From positions 1-23,132 of the forward strand of contig JAFZJT010000257.1 in the NCBI GenBank assembly GCA_017553815.1: DNA of 23,132 bases. Direction: 5' to 3'. Made by a program: the position numbers and the translations under genes. The notes beneath the pieces are model-generated. The model ran no database searches and was not told where the DNA came from. It saw nothing but the letters and a program-made list of their open reading frames with translations. This DNA comes from Clostridia bacterium. Lineage in GTDB: Bacteria; Bacillota_A; Clostridia; Christensenellales; CAG-138. Positions 7,597-19,820 of this stretch are shown one piece after another. How positions within the stretch are numbered: position 1 is the stretch's first letter; each line of letters opens with the position of its first letter.

Positions 7597-7669
7597 ATGG
7601 CGGCTTGAGAAAAACAAACAAACACCGTGTAGATGCAGCGCACGGCTCAATTTGGATCAATTGTTACCG

Positions 7670-7725
7670 AATTGTGGCAAAATATGGCAAAGGGGCTTGC
7701 AATTGCGGCAAAACCATGATACTAT
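7670..7725 (+). promoter_or_regulatory. Promoter of the dockerin peptidase gene with overlapping 13-bp repeats
   Basis: TTGCAA (7697-7702), a 17-bp spacer and TACTAT (7720-7725), with TGA just before it (extended -10). AATTGTGGCAAAA (7670-7682) is repeated with one change as AATTGCGGCAAAA (7701-7713), 31 bp apart and partly over the -35; a further GGCAAA lies at 7686. The face-of-helix spacing suggests a regulator binds here. Confidence 0.65.
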
Positions 7726-7754
7726 AGGTCAAAATTCCGTTAAGGAGATAGATC

Positions 7755-9446
7755 ATGCATTCAGAAACCAAACGCAGAACGAGAAGGCTCAAGCGCCACA
7801 TACTGTTGATGCTTGCGGCATGCTTCGTTCTGGTGAGCATCCTGAGCATAGGCATAAATGCGGAAAGCCGCATCGTAAAGCAATCGGGCGAGAGGAGCGA
7901 GGATTATCGCAAATGGGCGCAGGGTGACCCGCGCTGGGCGAACCTCACCCTCGGAACGAGCGGCAAAACCGTCGGCAGCAAGGGCTGCCTCGTTACCTCG
8001 GTCACGAAGCTTTTGATACAGAGCGGCTTCAAGAACAGCTCGAGCTTTAACGTCGGCACCTACGTCACCTGGCTCAATTCCCACGGCGGCCTCAGCAGTG
8101 CGGGCAACCTTATATGGGTGGCCTCCGCCGGGATAGCGAACGGGTTCGACTTCTACGGCATGGATTTCACAACGGGCAGCTCGTCCTCCTCGTCCATGCA
8201 GAACAGGATAATGAACTACATTCGCGGCGGCTACCAGATAGTTCTCAACGTCAAGAACGCCGGTCATTGGATCGCGGTCGACAACGCGAAGAGCCTTGCG
8301 ACGGGTCAGGTCTATATCATGGACTCGCTGAACAACGTTTCGGGCAATGCGGACGTTACGCTGACGAGCAGATACTCCTACGTCAGCAGGATCTGTCTTT
8401 TCACGGGTCATGCGGCCACCGCGCCGAACCCCACCCCCAACCCCACTCAGTCGCCCGCTCCCGAATACGCGAACCAATGCGACTCCGAGTCGGTGAGCGT
8501 TCAGGCGAGAGTCACCGCGCAGAGCGCGACGCTCTACACCCAGCCCTGCGCCTCGGGCAACGGCTCGCAGGCTTCGGGAACCGTTTCAAACGGCAGCATA
8601 CTCGACCTCTCCGCCCAGATACTGAATACCTCCGGCGAGAACTGGTACAGGGTCGAGCGCGAAAACGGTCAGCAGAGCTATATCAGCCTTCAGAACGTTG
8701 AATTCGCGGGCTTTGTGAACGATCTTCGGATAGTCGCCTATAATCCCCCCTCGGGAAATCTTCCGCAGGGAAGCGGCTATTCGCTCAACGAGGCGGTCGT
8801 TTCGAGCCATAGGATAACGAGCGTGACGGGCCGATTCGTCGACCAGAACGGCACCGTTATCAAATCCGTTACTCTTAATCCAAACGTAAGAGGGCTCTTC
8901 AATATCTCGAGCTCCCAGATAAACTCCCAGCTCAGATTCGGCGAGCTTTCCGTCGGCCACTACGCCTACGAGCTCATCGCCGAGGTCACGGCGGACAGCA
9001 ATATGACGAGCGAGACCAAGGTATTCACGACCGCGTTCGTGAGCCCGTTCTCCATCGGCACGAATCCGCTCTCGGTTCACACCGTTTCGTTTGTGGACGG
9101 CGTCACAGGCGAGGTCGTCGGCACTCAGACCGTTGCGCACGGCTTCTATCCCGTGGCGATAAGCGCGCCCGAGCATGAAGGTCTCGTGTTCTCCCATTGG
9201 ATCGGAGCGGGACAGAGGGTCTATGCGGACACTCAGCTTACCGCGCTCTACGTTTCCGGCAGCAGCGCGACGGGCGATGCGGACGGCAACGGCACCGTTA
9301 CCGTTGTGGACGCGCTCATGGTGCTTCGCTGCTCGATGGGAACCATCGGCGAGGAGGAGCTGATACTCTCCGCGGCGGACATGAACGGCGACGGACAGCT
9401 CACCGTCGGCGATGCGATCATGGTGCTGCGTGTAGCGATGATGTAA
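7755..9446 (+). CDS. Secreted C39-like cysteine peptidase with C-terminal dockerin, 563 aa
   Basis: A signal peptide (basic residues 6-15, hydrophobic 16-34, likely cut after Ala36) directs export. Residues about 48-218 form a C39-like papain-fold domain: Cys78 in GSKGCLVTS, His171 in GHWIAVD and Asp190 in YIMDS are the probable catalytic set. Then a PNPTPNPT linker, an SH3-like domain (about 247-317), an Ig-like domain (about 320-435), an InlB-repeat-like segment (about 443-503) and a type I dockerin (507-563) with two calcium loops, DADGNGTVTVVD and DMNGDGQLTVGD, each followed by a helix ending in MVLR. The dockerin predicts docking to a cohesin; a cohesin-like surface protein is encoded about 5.5 kb upstream. 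The substrate (protein or wall peptide) is unknown. AAGGAG (7742-7747) precedes the ATG. Own promoter and terminator. Confidence 0.9.
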   Translation: MHSETKRRTRRLKRHILLMLAACFVLVSILSIGINAESRIVKQSGERSEDYRKWAQGDPRWANLTLGTSGKTVGSKGCLVTSVTKLLIQSGFKNSSSFNVGTYVTWLNSHGGLSSAGNLIWVASAGIANGFDFYGMDFTTGSSSSSSMQNRIMNYIRGGYQIVLNVKNAGHWIAVDNAKSLATGQVYIMDSLNNVSGNADVTLTSRYSYVSRICLFTGHAATAPNPTPNPTQSPAPEYANQCDSESVSVQARVTAQSATLYTQPCASGNGSQASGTVSNGSILDLSAQILNTSGENWYRVERENGQQSYISLQNVEFAGFVNDLRIVAYNPPSGNLPQGSGYSLNEAVVSSHRITSVTGRFVDQNGTVIKSVTLNPNVRGLFNISSSQINSQLRFGELSVGHYAYELIAEVTADSNMTSETKVFTTAFVSPFSIGTNPLSVHTVSFVDGVTGEVVGTQTVAHGFYPVAISAPEHEGLVFSHWIGAGQRVYADTQLTALYVSGSSATGDADGNGTVTVVDALMVLRCSMGTIGEEELILSAADMNGDGQLTVGDAIMVLRVAMM

Positions 9447-9492
9447 GAAGGGCAAGCAGCCCGAATAAAAGACAATACGCTCCTTTGAGCTT

Positions 9493-9520
9493 GAGCCCGG
9501 TTTGCGCCGGGCTCTTTTTT
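9493..9520 (+). terminator. Intrinsic terminator after the dockerin peptidase gene
   Basis: GAGCCCGG (9493-9500), TTTGCG loop, CCGGGCTC (9507-9514), then six T. A textbook Rho-independent terminator, which separates this gene from rpoB. Confidence 0.95.
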
Positions 9521-9530
9521 GCTTCGGGGC

Positions 9531-9587
9531 ATGGCGGCGAGCTTTATACGATCGGTGCGTGGCGGTGAGCAGTTATCCGATAGGGGC
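9531..9587. repeat. Imperfect tandem repeat, 28/29 bp, two copies
   Basis: Copy one is 9531-9558 (ATGGCGGCGAGC start) and copy two is 9559-9587 (GTGGCGGTGAGC start). They share TGGCGG, GAGC, TTAT, CGAT and GG at matching places. The function is unknown; it lies between the upstream terminator and the rpoB promoter. Confidence 0.55.
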
Positions 9588-9695
9588 AAGCCTATGCGAG
9601 CGTTTTTTGGAGGATCTTTCGTTCCAAGCGGGCTTTTCATGGGCGCGCTTTCTTGATGCAGCAAAATATATTTAAAAAATCGGCGGATTTTCCTC

Positions 9696-9724
9696 TTGAC
9701 AGGCTTGCGGGCAACTGTTAAGAT
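9696..9724 (+). promoter_or_regulatory. rpoBC promoter
   Basis: Consensus TTGACA (9696-9701), 17-bp spacer, TAAGAT (9719-9724), preceded by an A/T-rich stretch (9664-9680) that could act as an UP element. Predicted start near 9731, giving a leader of about 180 nt. rpoB therefore does not depend on an rplJL transcript here. Confidence 0.85.
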
Positions 9725-9732
9725 ATAGCAGC

Positions 9733-9896
9733 GTGTTATTATGGGTATAATGCGTATTTTTTCCGCTTTTTACCCGAATAACACCTCCCGAGAAGGCCGT
9801 TTTTCAAGCTTTCATAAGGAAAAATGCGTTTGGGGATTAGATGCCCTGAGCGCGAAACAGCAAAATACGATCAAATTTTCCGCGGCTGTCCGCGGA
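9733..9896 (+). promoter_or_regulatory. Structured rpoB 5' leader
   Basis: GTGTTATT (9733-9740) pairs with AATAACAC (9777-9784), and inside it GGGTA (9743-9747) pairs with TACCC (9771-9775), forming a long hairpin at the very start of the transcript. A second hairpin, CCGCGG/CTGT/CCGCGG (9880-9895, one further T-A pair outside), ends four bases before the AGGGG ribosome binding site of rpoB. A control role in translation or attenuation is inferred. This does not match any leader I can name. Confidence 0.5.
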
Positions 9897-9910
9897 GTTA
9901 GGGGTGAAAA

Positions 9911-13792
<3,882 letters not shown>

Positions 13793-13812
13793 TGCCGGAA
13801 GGGAGAAAAACT

Positions 13813-16800
13813 ATGTTTGATCTTGCAAATTTCGATGCCATCCAGATAGGGCTCGCATCCCCCGAAAAGATCCGCGAATGGTCCCACGGCGAAGTCAAAA
13901 AGCCCGAGACCATCAACTACAGAACGCTTAAGCCCGAGCGCGACGGTCTCTTCTGCGAGCGCATTTTCGGACCCACAAAGGACTGGGAGTGCCACTGCGG
14001 AAGGTATAAGCGCGTTCGCCATAAGGGCGTTGTGTGCGAAAAATGCGGCGTTGAAGTGACGAGGGCCAAGGTGCGCCGCGAGCGCATGGGTCATATCGAG
14101 CTCGCCGCCCCCGTTTCCCATATCTGGCATTTCAAGGGCATCCCCTGCCGAATGAAGATGCTTCTGGATATGAGTCCCAGAAATCTCGAGAAGGTGCTGT
14201 ACTTCGTTTCCTTCGTCGTCACCGATCCCGGCAGCACCCCCCTTGAATACAAACAGCTTCTTTCCGATGTTGAATACAGAAACGCCCAGCGTGAATACGG
14301 CTCAAAGAGCTTCAAGGCCGGCATGGGCGCCGAGGCGATCAAGGAGCTTCTTTCCCAGATCGACCTTGAAAAGACCGCCAAGGAGCTTCGCGAGGAGATC
14401 GAGTCCTCGAGCGGACAGAAGCGCTCCAACGCGATAAAGCGCCTCGAGGTCATCGAATCCTTCGTCAAGAGCGGCAACAAGCCCGAGTGGATCATCCTCG
14501 ACGTGCTTCCGGTCATACCGCCGGATATCCGTCCGATGGTTCAGCTCGACGGCGGCAGGTTCGCCACCAGCGATCTCAACGACCTCTATCGCCGCGTTAT
14601 CAACCGCAACAACCGCCTCAAGAGGCTGCTTGAGCTCAACGCGCCCGATATCATCGTTCGCAACGAGAAGCGCATGCTTCAGGAAGCCGTTGACGCTCTG
14701 ATCGACAACGGCAGGCGCGGCAGAGCCGTAACGGGCCCCGGCAACCGCCCGCTCAAGTCTCTTTCCGACATGCTCCGCGGCAAGCAGGGTCGCTTCCGCC
14801 AGAACCTTCTCGGCAAGCGCGTAGACTACTCCGGCCGTTCGGTTATCGTCGTCGGCCCCGAGCTGAAGATGTATCAGTGCGGTCTGCCCAAGGAGATGGC
14901 GCTCGAGCTGTTCAAGCCCTTCGTTATGAAGGAGCTGAACCGCCGCGAGATAGCCCAGAACATCAAGTCCGCAAAGCGCATGGTCGAGCGCGTCGACGCG
15001 AGGGTGTGGGACGTTCTTGAGGATGTTATCCGCGATCATCCCGTGCTTTTGAATCGCGCTCCCACGCTGCACCGCCTCGGTATCCAGGCGTTCGAGCCCG
15101 TGCTCGTCGAGGGCAGGGCGATAAAGCTTCATCCGCTCGTCTGCACCGCGTACAACGCGGACTTCGACGGCGACCAGATGGCTGTACACGTTCCGCTTTC
15201 GGTCGAGGCCCAGGCAGAAGCCCGCTTCCTGATGCTTGCTGCGAACAATATCCTCAAGCCCCAGGACGGCAGACCCGTCATCAGCCCCTCTCAGGATATG
15301 GTTATGGGCTGCTACTACCTCACCATGCGCAGCGACGGGCTGTACGATCCCGAGGTACGCACCACCATCCGCGCGATGCTCAAGAACAACGACTTCGTGG
15401 ACGCATTCGTTTCGGATGAACTCATCCACCGCATCTATGCGCTCAGGGACGAAGCCGCGATCGAAAGCTTCATCTCGAGGGCGAAGACTGAGGTTGAAGA
15501 CTTCGATGAGGACGCGCTCAGGCGTTATCTCAACGATTCCCGCCTCGTTCGCATCTTCAACGGCGAGGGCAAGGCCTTCTCGAGCGAGGATGAGGCGATG
15601 ATGGCGTATCAGACGGGTCAGCTTTCGCTCCATGCGCTCTGTAAGATCCGCCTTGAGCGCAGGTTCGAGGGCAAAACCTATCGCAAGATAGTTTCCACCT
15701 CGATCGGCAGACTCATCTTCAACCACGGCATCCCGCAGGACCTCGGCTACGTCAAGCGCGACACTGCGGACGATATGTTCGCGCTTGAGGTCGATAAGCT
15801 CGTTGTTAAGAACGACCTTGCGAATATCATCGACCATTGCTACAGAAAGCACGGCCCCACCACCACCAGCGAGGTGGCGGACAGCATCAAGGCCATGGGT
15901 TACAAATACTCGACCCGCGGCGGCGTAACGGTCGGCTTCCAGGATATCACCGTTCCCGAGGAGAAGCGCGATTACCTCTCCGCGGCGGACGAGAAGTGCG
16001 GCGAGATAGACAATCTCTACCGCATGGGTCTGCTCTCCCGCGAGGGCAGAAGAAAGAGCGTCATCAGCGTTTGGAAGGAGACCGAGGCTGCGGTCACGAG
16101 CGCTCTTATGAAGCGCCTCAGCCCGATAAACCCCATCTTCATGATGGCTACCTCAGGTGCGCGCGGTTCCACCAACCAGATCCGTCAGCTCGCGGGTATG
16201 CGCGGTCTTATGGCCGACCCCAGCGGTCAGATCATCGAGGTTCCCATCCGTGCGAACTTCCGCGAGGGCCTCTCGGTTCTCGAGTTCTTCATCAGCTCCC
16301 ACGGCGCGCGCAAGGGTCTTGCCGACACCGCGCTTCGTACCGCGGACTCCGGCTACCTCACCAGGCGTCTTGTTGACGTTTCGCACAACGTCATCATCCG
16401 CGAAGAGGATTGCTTCCATGAGCGCGGAATGGCCATCGACGGCATGCTGATAGAGCCCATCGTGGACGGCGACCGCGTGCTCGAGCCCCTTGCGGATCGT
16501 ATCCTCGGCAGGTACACCGCGGAGGACGTTTACGACCCCGCCACCGGAGACCTTATCATCGGCTCCAATCAGATGATAACCTACGATATCTGCGACCGCA
16601 TAGTTGCAAGCGGCATCACCGGCGTTCGTTGCAGGACGGTCTTCACCTGCCGCAGCGAGCACGGCGTTTGCGCGAAGTGCTACGGCAGAAACTGCGCAAC
16701 GGGTCAGGAGGTCACGATCGGCGAAGCGGTCGGCATCATAGCGGCTCAGGCTATCGGCGAACCCGGTACCCAGCTCACGATGCGTACCTTCCATACCGGC

Positions 16801-17562
16801 GGCGTTGCTTCCGCCGAGGATATCACCCAGGGTCTTCCCCGCGTTGAGGAGATTTTCGAGGCAAGGAAGCCCAAGGGTCTTGCGGTCATCACCGAGATTG
16901 CGGGCGAGGTCACCATCGAGACCGACGGCAAGAAGACCGAGGCGACCGTTTCCAACCCCGAGGGCGACGCGGAGAAGTATCTGCTCCCGTTCGGCTCGAA
17001 GATCAGGGTCAAGACCGGCGATCACGTCGAGCCCGGCGACTCCCTCACCGAGGGCTCCGTCAACCCGCACGATATCCTCAAGATAAAGGGTATCAAGGGC
17101 GTTCAGGAATACATGCTCCGCGAGGTTCAGGCCGTTTACCGCAGTCAGGGCGTTGCTATCTCCGATAAGCATATCGAGGTCATCATCCGTCAGATGCTCC
17201 GCAAGATAAGGGTCGAGTCCTCCGGCGATTCGGATATGTTGCCCGGCGAGCTCGTGGATATCTTCAAGTTCGACCAGACCAACGAGGATATCATCATGCG
17301 CGGCGGCGAACCCGCGAGCGCAAAGCGTATCCTGCTCGGCATCACCAAGGCTTCGCTTGCGACCGACTCCTTCCTCTCCGCGGCGAGCTTCCAGGAGACC
17401 ACGAGGGTGCTCACCGAAGCCGCGATCAAGGGCAAGATCGATCCCTTGGTCGGTCTCAAGGAGAACGTCATCATCGGTAAGCTCATCCCCGCCGGCATCG
17501 GCATGAAGCGCTACCGCAATATCGAGGTCGAGTCCGTGAACGAGACTTCCGCCGAGGAATAA
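13813..17562 (+). CDS. rpoC: DNA-directed RNA polymerase subunit beta-prime
   Basis: Full-length RpoC, 1249 aa, catalytic subunit of RNA polymerase. Visible: the N-terminal zinc site Cys60, Cys62, Cys75, Cys78; the active-site NADFDGDQM with Asp450, Asp452, Asp454 holding Mg2+; the second zinc site Cys867, Cys946, Cys953, Cys956; and the bridge/trigger region [20 protein letters not shown]. An upstream in-frame ATG at 13792 overlaps the rpoB stop and would add seven residues, but GGAAGGGAG (13797-13805) lies seven bases before 13813, and homologues begin at the matching MxDxxNF, so 13813 is chosen. No large insertion is evident, as in other Firmicutes. A terminator follows. Confidence 0.97.
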   Translation: MFDLANFDAIQIGLASPEKIREWSHGEVKKPETINYRTLKPERDGLFCERIFGPTKDWECHCGRYKRVRHKGVVCEKCGVEVTRAKVRRERMGHIELAAPVSHIWHFKGIPCRMKMLLDMSPRNLEKVLYFVSFVVTDPGSTPLEYKQLLSDVEYRNAQREYGSKSFKAGMGAEAIKELLSQIDLEKTAKELREEIESSSGQKRSNAIKRLEVIESFVKSGNKPEWIILDVLPVIPPDIRPMVQLDGGRFATSDLNDLYRRVINRNNRLKRLLELNAPDIIVRNEKRMLQEAVDALIDNGRRGRAVTGPGNRPLKSLSDMLRGKQGRFRQNLLGKRVDYSGRSVIVVGPELKMYQCGLPKEMALELFKPFVMKELNRREIAQNIKSAKRMVERVDARVWDVLEDVIRDHPVLLNRAPTLHRLGIQAFEPVLVEGRAIKLHPLVCTAYNADFDGDQMAVHVPLSVEAQAEARFLMLAANNILKPQDGRPVISPSQDMVMGCYYLTMRSDGLYDPEVRTTIRAMLKNNDFVDAFVSDELIHRIYALRDEAAIESFISRAKTEVEDFDEDALRRYLNDSRLVRIFNGEGKAFSSEDEAMMAYQTGQLSLHALCKIRLERRFEGKTYRKIVSTSIGRLIFNHGIPQDLGYVKRDTADDMFALEVDKLVVKNDLANIIDHCYRKHGPTTTSEVADSIKAMGYKYSTRGGVTVGFQDITVPEEKRDYLSAADEKCGEIDNLYRMGLLSREGRRKSVISVWKETEAAVTSALMKRLSPINPIFMMATSGARGSTNQIRQLAGMRGLMADPSGQIIEVPIRANFREGLSVLEFFISSHGARKGLADTALRTADSGYLTRRLVDVSHNVIIREEDCFHERGMAIDGMLIEPIVDGDRVLEPLADRILGRYTAEDVYDPATGDLIIGSNQMITYDICDRIVASGITGVRCRTVFTCRSEHGVCAKCYGRNCATGQEVTIGEAVGIIAAQAIGEPGTQLTMRTFHTGGVASAEDITQGLPRVEEIFEARKPKGLAVITEIAGEVTIETDGKKTEATVSNPEGDAEKYLLPFGSKIRVKTGDHVEPGDSLTEGSVNPHDILKIKGIKGVQEYMLREVQAVYRSQGVAISDKHIEVIIRQMLRKIRVESSGDSDMLPGELVDIFKFDQTNEDIIMRGGEPASAKRILLGITKASLATDSFLSAASFQETTRVLTEAAIKGKIDPLVGLKENVIIGKLIPAGIGMKRYRNIEVESVNETSAEE

Positions 17563-17593
17563 GGCGCGCTGTAAACGACAACATAATAAGCAT

Positions 17594-17628
17594 CGAACGG
17601 ACCTCCGCATGCGCGGGGGTTCGTTTTT
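17594..17628 (+). terminator. Intrinsic terminator of the rpoBC operon
   Basis: CGAAC (17594-17598) with GTTCG (17619-17623) and CCTCCGC (17602-17608) with GCGGGG around ATGC form a bulged stem followed by TTTTT. It ends rpoBC transcription before the membrane protein gene and so splits rpoBC from the str operon. Confidence 0.8.
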
Positions 17629-17742
17629 CTCAGGAGGCGGGCGTATTTGCGCCCGTTTCCGCTTTTTGGGTTGCAAAACGGTGGTATCCGGGAATTTTCA
17701 CCGCAAAAAAGGGGCGTTTGGAGCGATTTGGGGGCGTTTTGC

Positions 17743-17771
17743 TTGACGATTCCCAAAAAACAATGTAAAAT
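17743..17771 (+). promoter_or_regulatory. SigA-type promoter for the 17821 gene
   Basis: TTGACG (17743-17748), 17-bp spacer, TAAAAT (17766-17771). Leader about 43 nt. Confidence 0.8.
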
Positions 17772-17820
17772 GTTACAGTGCCAAAAGGCGCAATCGATAC
17801 AACGGAGGGTAAGCCTCAAT

Positions 17821-18624
17821 ATGGAAAATAATCTGAACAACACTTCATGCAGGCTGTACGGCTCGCCGTACTGCTCGGTTTTGAATCAAAACAGCTGCGG
17901 AAACTGCTATGTGTCAAAGCTCGGCGCGGAGGATCAGCTCAAGGCGGCGGAGGATATCCTCTATATTGCCGAGGCGCTGCCCGAGGACGGCGCTGAGGGC
18001 ATTATGAACAGCGAAAGCTGCGCGCTCTGCCGCACGAAGGGCAGAGAAGGCGCGGAGCCGAACGCGGCTTCGCAGTACGCACAGATGGATATGGGGCATC
18101 TGCACCCGACGGCGAAGGTCGGCTCCAAGCTCTCGGGCGGCTACGACAGGGGAACTTCGATGACGGTTCCCGTCCAGCTTCCCGTTTGCGACAGCTGCCG
18201 CAAGAAGATCGGCAGGATCTCGTATCTTCCGCTCGCGCTCGGCTGCATCATAGCGGCGCTCGGTCTTGTGCTCGTTTCGCTCGAACCCGTGCGCACCGCG
18301 CTCACGAAATACGGAAGGATCATACCCTTCCTCGTGTTCCTGATCTTCGTTTTCATAGGGATTATCGTGGAAAGCCTTGTCAAGCGTTCGCTCGGCAGGA
18401 AAAATGAGCGCACCGTCAACACCCGCGCAAAGCGCATCGCGGCAATCGCGCCGCTTCTTGAGAAGGGCTGGTTCGCGATCGGCGAAATGAACGACGGTAT
18501 GCCCTTCATCTTCACCAAAAAGAAGCTCGACAGCGGCATCTTGACAGGCGAAAACCAAAGGGAACTTCTCGATGAGATCCGCGCCGCGGGCAAAGCGGGG
18601 ATAGAGGCGCTTTCGGATAGGTGA
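17821..18624 (+). CDS. Cys-rich two-TM membrane protein of unknown function, 267 aa
   Basis: I do not recognise a named family. Residues 1-126 hold paired cysteines that could bind zinc: Cys10, Cys18, Cys26/Cys29, Cys67/Cys70 and Cys123/Cys126. Two membrane segments follow (about 134-153 and 166-185), then a basic, soluble C-terminal part of about 80 residues ending GIEALSDR. No signal peptide is present, so the Cys-rich part and the tail are probably both cytoplasmic. The frame is open back to 17647, but that start lies before the promoter; GGAGGG at 17804-17809 supports 17821. It sits where B. subtilis carries the L7Ae-like ybxF gene, yet is unrelated and separately transcribed. Confidence 0.75.
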   Translation: MENNLNNTSCRLYGSPYCSVLNQNSCGNCYVSKLGAEDQLKAAEDILYIAEALPEDGAEGIMNSESCALCRTKGREGAEPNAASQYAQMDMGHLHPTAKVGSKLSGGYDRGTSMTVPVQLPVCDSCRKKIGRISYLPLALGCIIAALGLVLVSLEPVRTALTKYGRIIPFLVFLIFVFIGIIVESLVKRSLGRKNERTVNTRAKRIAAIAPLLEKGWFAIGEMNDGMPFIFTKKKLDSGILTGENQRELLDEIRAAGKAGIEALSDR

Positions 18625-18662
18625 AGTGTGAAGAGTGAAGTGCGAAGAGTGAATAGTAAGGC
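18621..18662 (+). repeat. Six degenerate 7-bp tandem repeats (GTGAAGW)
   Basis: Successive heptamers from 18621: GTGAAGT, GTGAAGA, GTGAAGT, GCGAAGA, GTGAATA, GTAAGGC. The first includes the stop codon of the preceding gene, so repeat expansion may have set that gene's end. Confidence 0.65.
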
Positions 18663-18808
18663 GTAAGTGGAAGGGGTGAACCGGCGAATGATCGCGGTCG
18701 ATATCCCTTCGGGCTCACCGCGAATTGAAGCCCTTGTTCGCGGCCTTATCTCCACGGAACGAAATCGAAAAAACAAGCAAATATTTTTGGGTTTCCCCCT
18801 AAATATAC

Positions 18809-18837
18809 TTGACTTAGCTTGAATATAGTGGTATTAT
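18809..18837 (+). promoter_or_regulatory. str operon promoter
   Basis: TTGACT (18809-18814), 17-bp spacer, TATTAT (18832-18837), with A/T-rich sequence upstream (18767-18806). It drives rpsL-rpsG-fusA and probably tuf. Transcription should begin about 18844, inside the dyad described separately. Confidence 0.85.
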
Positions 18838-18840
18838 ACG

Positions 18841-18957
18841 CATAGTGTGCTTTAAAATGACACACTATGTGTTTTTATGTGGAAAACACTCCTTCATATA
18901 GGGTTGCAAGGAGTTTTCTTTATATAAAAATAACAATATTTTTAAGGAGAAACTTTC
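18841..18957 (+). promoter_or_regulatory. rpsL leader with alternative hairpins and an attenuator-like stem
   Basis: CATAGTGTG (18841-18849) and CACACTATG (18861-18869) form a 9-bp dyad over the predicted start site, followed by TGTTTTT. Next, ACTCCTT (18888-18894) pairs with AAGGAGT (18908-18914); the outer A tract and GTTTT extend the stem, and TTTCTTT follows, as in a terminator. The same CTCCTT is complementary to the true rpsL ribosome binding site AAGGAG (18944-18949), so two exclusive pairings are possible. Regulation is inferred. Confidence 0.5.
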
Positions 18958-19332
18958 ATGCCCACCATCAATCAGCTGGTCAGAAAGAGCAGGGAAAAGG
19001 TTGAGTATAAGTCCAATTCCCCTATTCTGAAGCAGTGCCCCCAGCGTCGCGGCGTCTGCACGGCAGTCCGCACGATGACCCCCAAAAAGCCGAATTCCGC
19101 GCTTCGTAAGATCGCCCGTTTCCGTCTGACCGACGGTCTCGAGGGCACGGCCTACATCCCCGGCATCGGCCATAACCTTCAGGAGCACTCCGTCGTCCTC
19201 ATCAGGGGCGGCAGGGTCAAGGACCTCCCCGGTGTGCGCTACCACATCATCCGCGGTGCTCTTGATACCGCAGGCGTTGCAAAGCGTATGCAGGCTCGCA
19301 GCCGTTACGGCGCGAAGCGTCCCAAGAAGTAA
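18958..19332 (+). CDS. rpsL: 30S ribosomal protein S12
   Basis: Complete S12, 124 aa, the decoding-centre protein of the small subunit. It starts [10 protein letters not shown] and contains [11 protein letters not shown] and [13 protein letters not shown], the loops that touch the A-site codon helix and 16S rRNA. The lysines linked to streptomycin resistance (E. coli 42 and 87 neighbourhoods) are wild type, and the Asp that is methylthiolated in some bacteria is present. The segment between residues 10 and 25 ([12 protein letters not shown]) differs from the usual Lys-rich stretch. AAGGAG (18944-18949) lies eight bases before the ATG. First gene of the str operon; rpsG starts 12 bp after it. 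Confidence 0.98.
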   Translation: MPTINQLVRKSREKVEYKSNSPILKQCPQRRGVCTAVRTMTPKKPNSALRKIARFRLTDGLEGTAYIPGIGHNLQEHSVVLIRGGRVKDLPGVRYHIIRGALDTAGVAKRMQARSRYGAKRPKK

Positions 19333-19344
19333 GGAGGTAACCAT

Positions 19345-19815
19345 ATGCCCAGAAGAGGTTTTGTTCCCAAGAGGGAAGTGCTTGATGACCCTATCTACGG
19401 CGGCAAGCTCGTAACCAAGCTCATCAACCAGGTAATGCTCGACGGCAAGCGCGGCACCGCTCAGAAGGCGTGCTACGGTGCTTTCGATATCATCAAGGAA
19501 AAGACCGGTCGTGAACCCCTCGAGGTGTTCCAGGAGGCCATGAACAACATCATGCCCGTTCTCGAGGTCAAGGCTCGCCGCGTCGGCGGTTCCACCTATC
19601 AGGTGCCGATCGAGATCCGCGCAGAGCGTCGTCAGACCCTCGGTCTTCGCTGGCTCGTGCTCTATGCCCGCAACAGGAATGAGCGCACCATGCAGGAGAG
19701 GCTCGCAGGCGAGATCCTCGATGCGTGCAACCAGCAGGGTTCCGCTTTCAAGAAGAAAGAGGACGTACACAAGATGGCAGAGGCCAACAAGGCGTTTGCC
19801 CACTTCAGGTTTTGA
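19345..19815 (+). CDS. rpsG: 30S ribosomal protein S7
   Basis: Complete S7, 156 aa, the usual length. It binds the 16S rRNA 3' domain, starts assembly of the 30S head and shapes the E site. Seen: [13 protein letters not shown] start, the conserved [17 protein letters not shown] beta-hairpin region, TLGLRWLV, and [15 protein letters not shown] at the end. AAGGAGG (19331-19337) begins directly at the rpsL stop and lies seven bases before the ATG, indicating tight translational linkage. In E. coli S7 represses its own operon by binding the rpsL-rpsG junction; the 12-bp gap here leaves no room for such a structure, so control, if any, must act elsewhere, such as the rpsL leader. Confidence 0.98.
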   Translation: MPRRGFVPKREVLDDPIYGGKLVTKLINQVMLDGKRGTAQKACYGAFDIIKEKTGREPLEVFQEAMNNIMPVLEVKARRVGGSTYQVPIEIRAERRQTLGLRWLVLYARNRNERTMQERLAGEILDACNQQGSAFKKKEDVHKMAEANKAFAHFRF

Positions 19816-19820
19816 TCGAG

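Larger units (their letters stand above)
18625..18957 (+). other. Intergenic region between the membrane protein and rpsL, 333 bp
   Basis: It contains, in order, the end of the heptamer repeats, a REP-like palindrome (TCGCGGT 18692-18698 with ACCGCGA 18717-18723, inner CCC/GGG), an A/T-rich stretch, the str promoter and a structured rpsL leader. No gene and no clear terminator for the membrane protein gene are seen. Confidence 0.7.

Noticed and set aside
9746..9751. TATAAT at 9746-9751 as a second rpoB promoter
   Set aside because: No -35 element lies 16-18 bp upstream, and the bases are part of the leader hairpin.
17647..17820. Upstream extension of the Cys-rich membrane protein
   Set aside because: It starts before the promoter at 17743-17771, lacks a ribosome binding site, and its translation overlaps the rpoC terminator region.
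19060..19110. Streptomycin-resistance change in rpsL
   Set aside because: [11 protein letters not shown] and the second loop GGRVKDLPG carry the wild-type lysines.
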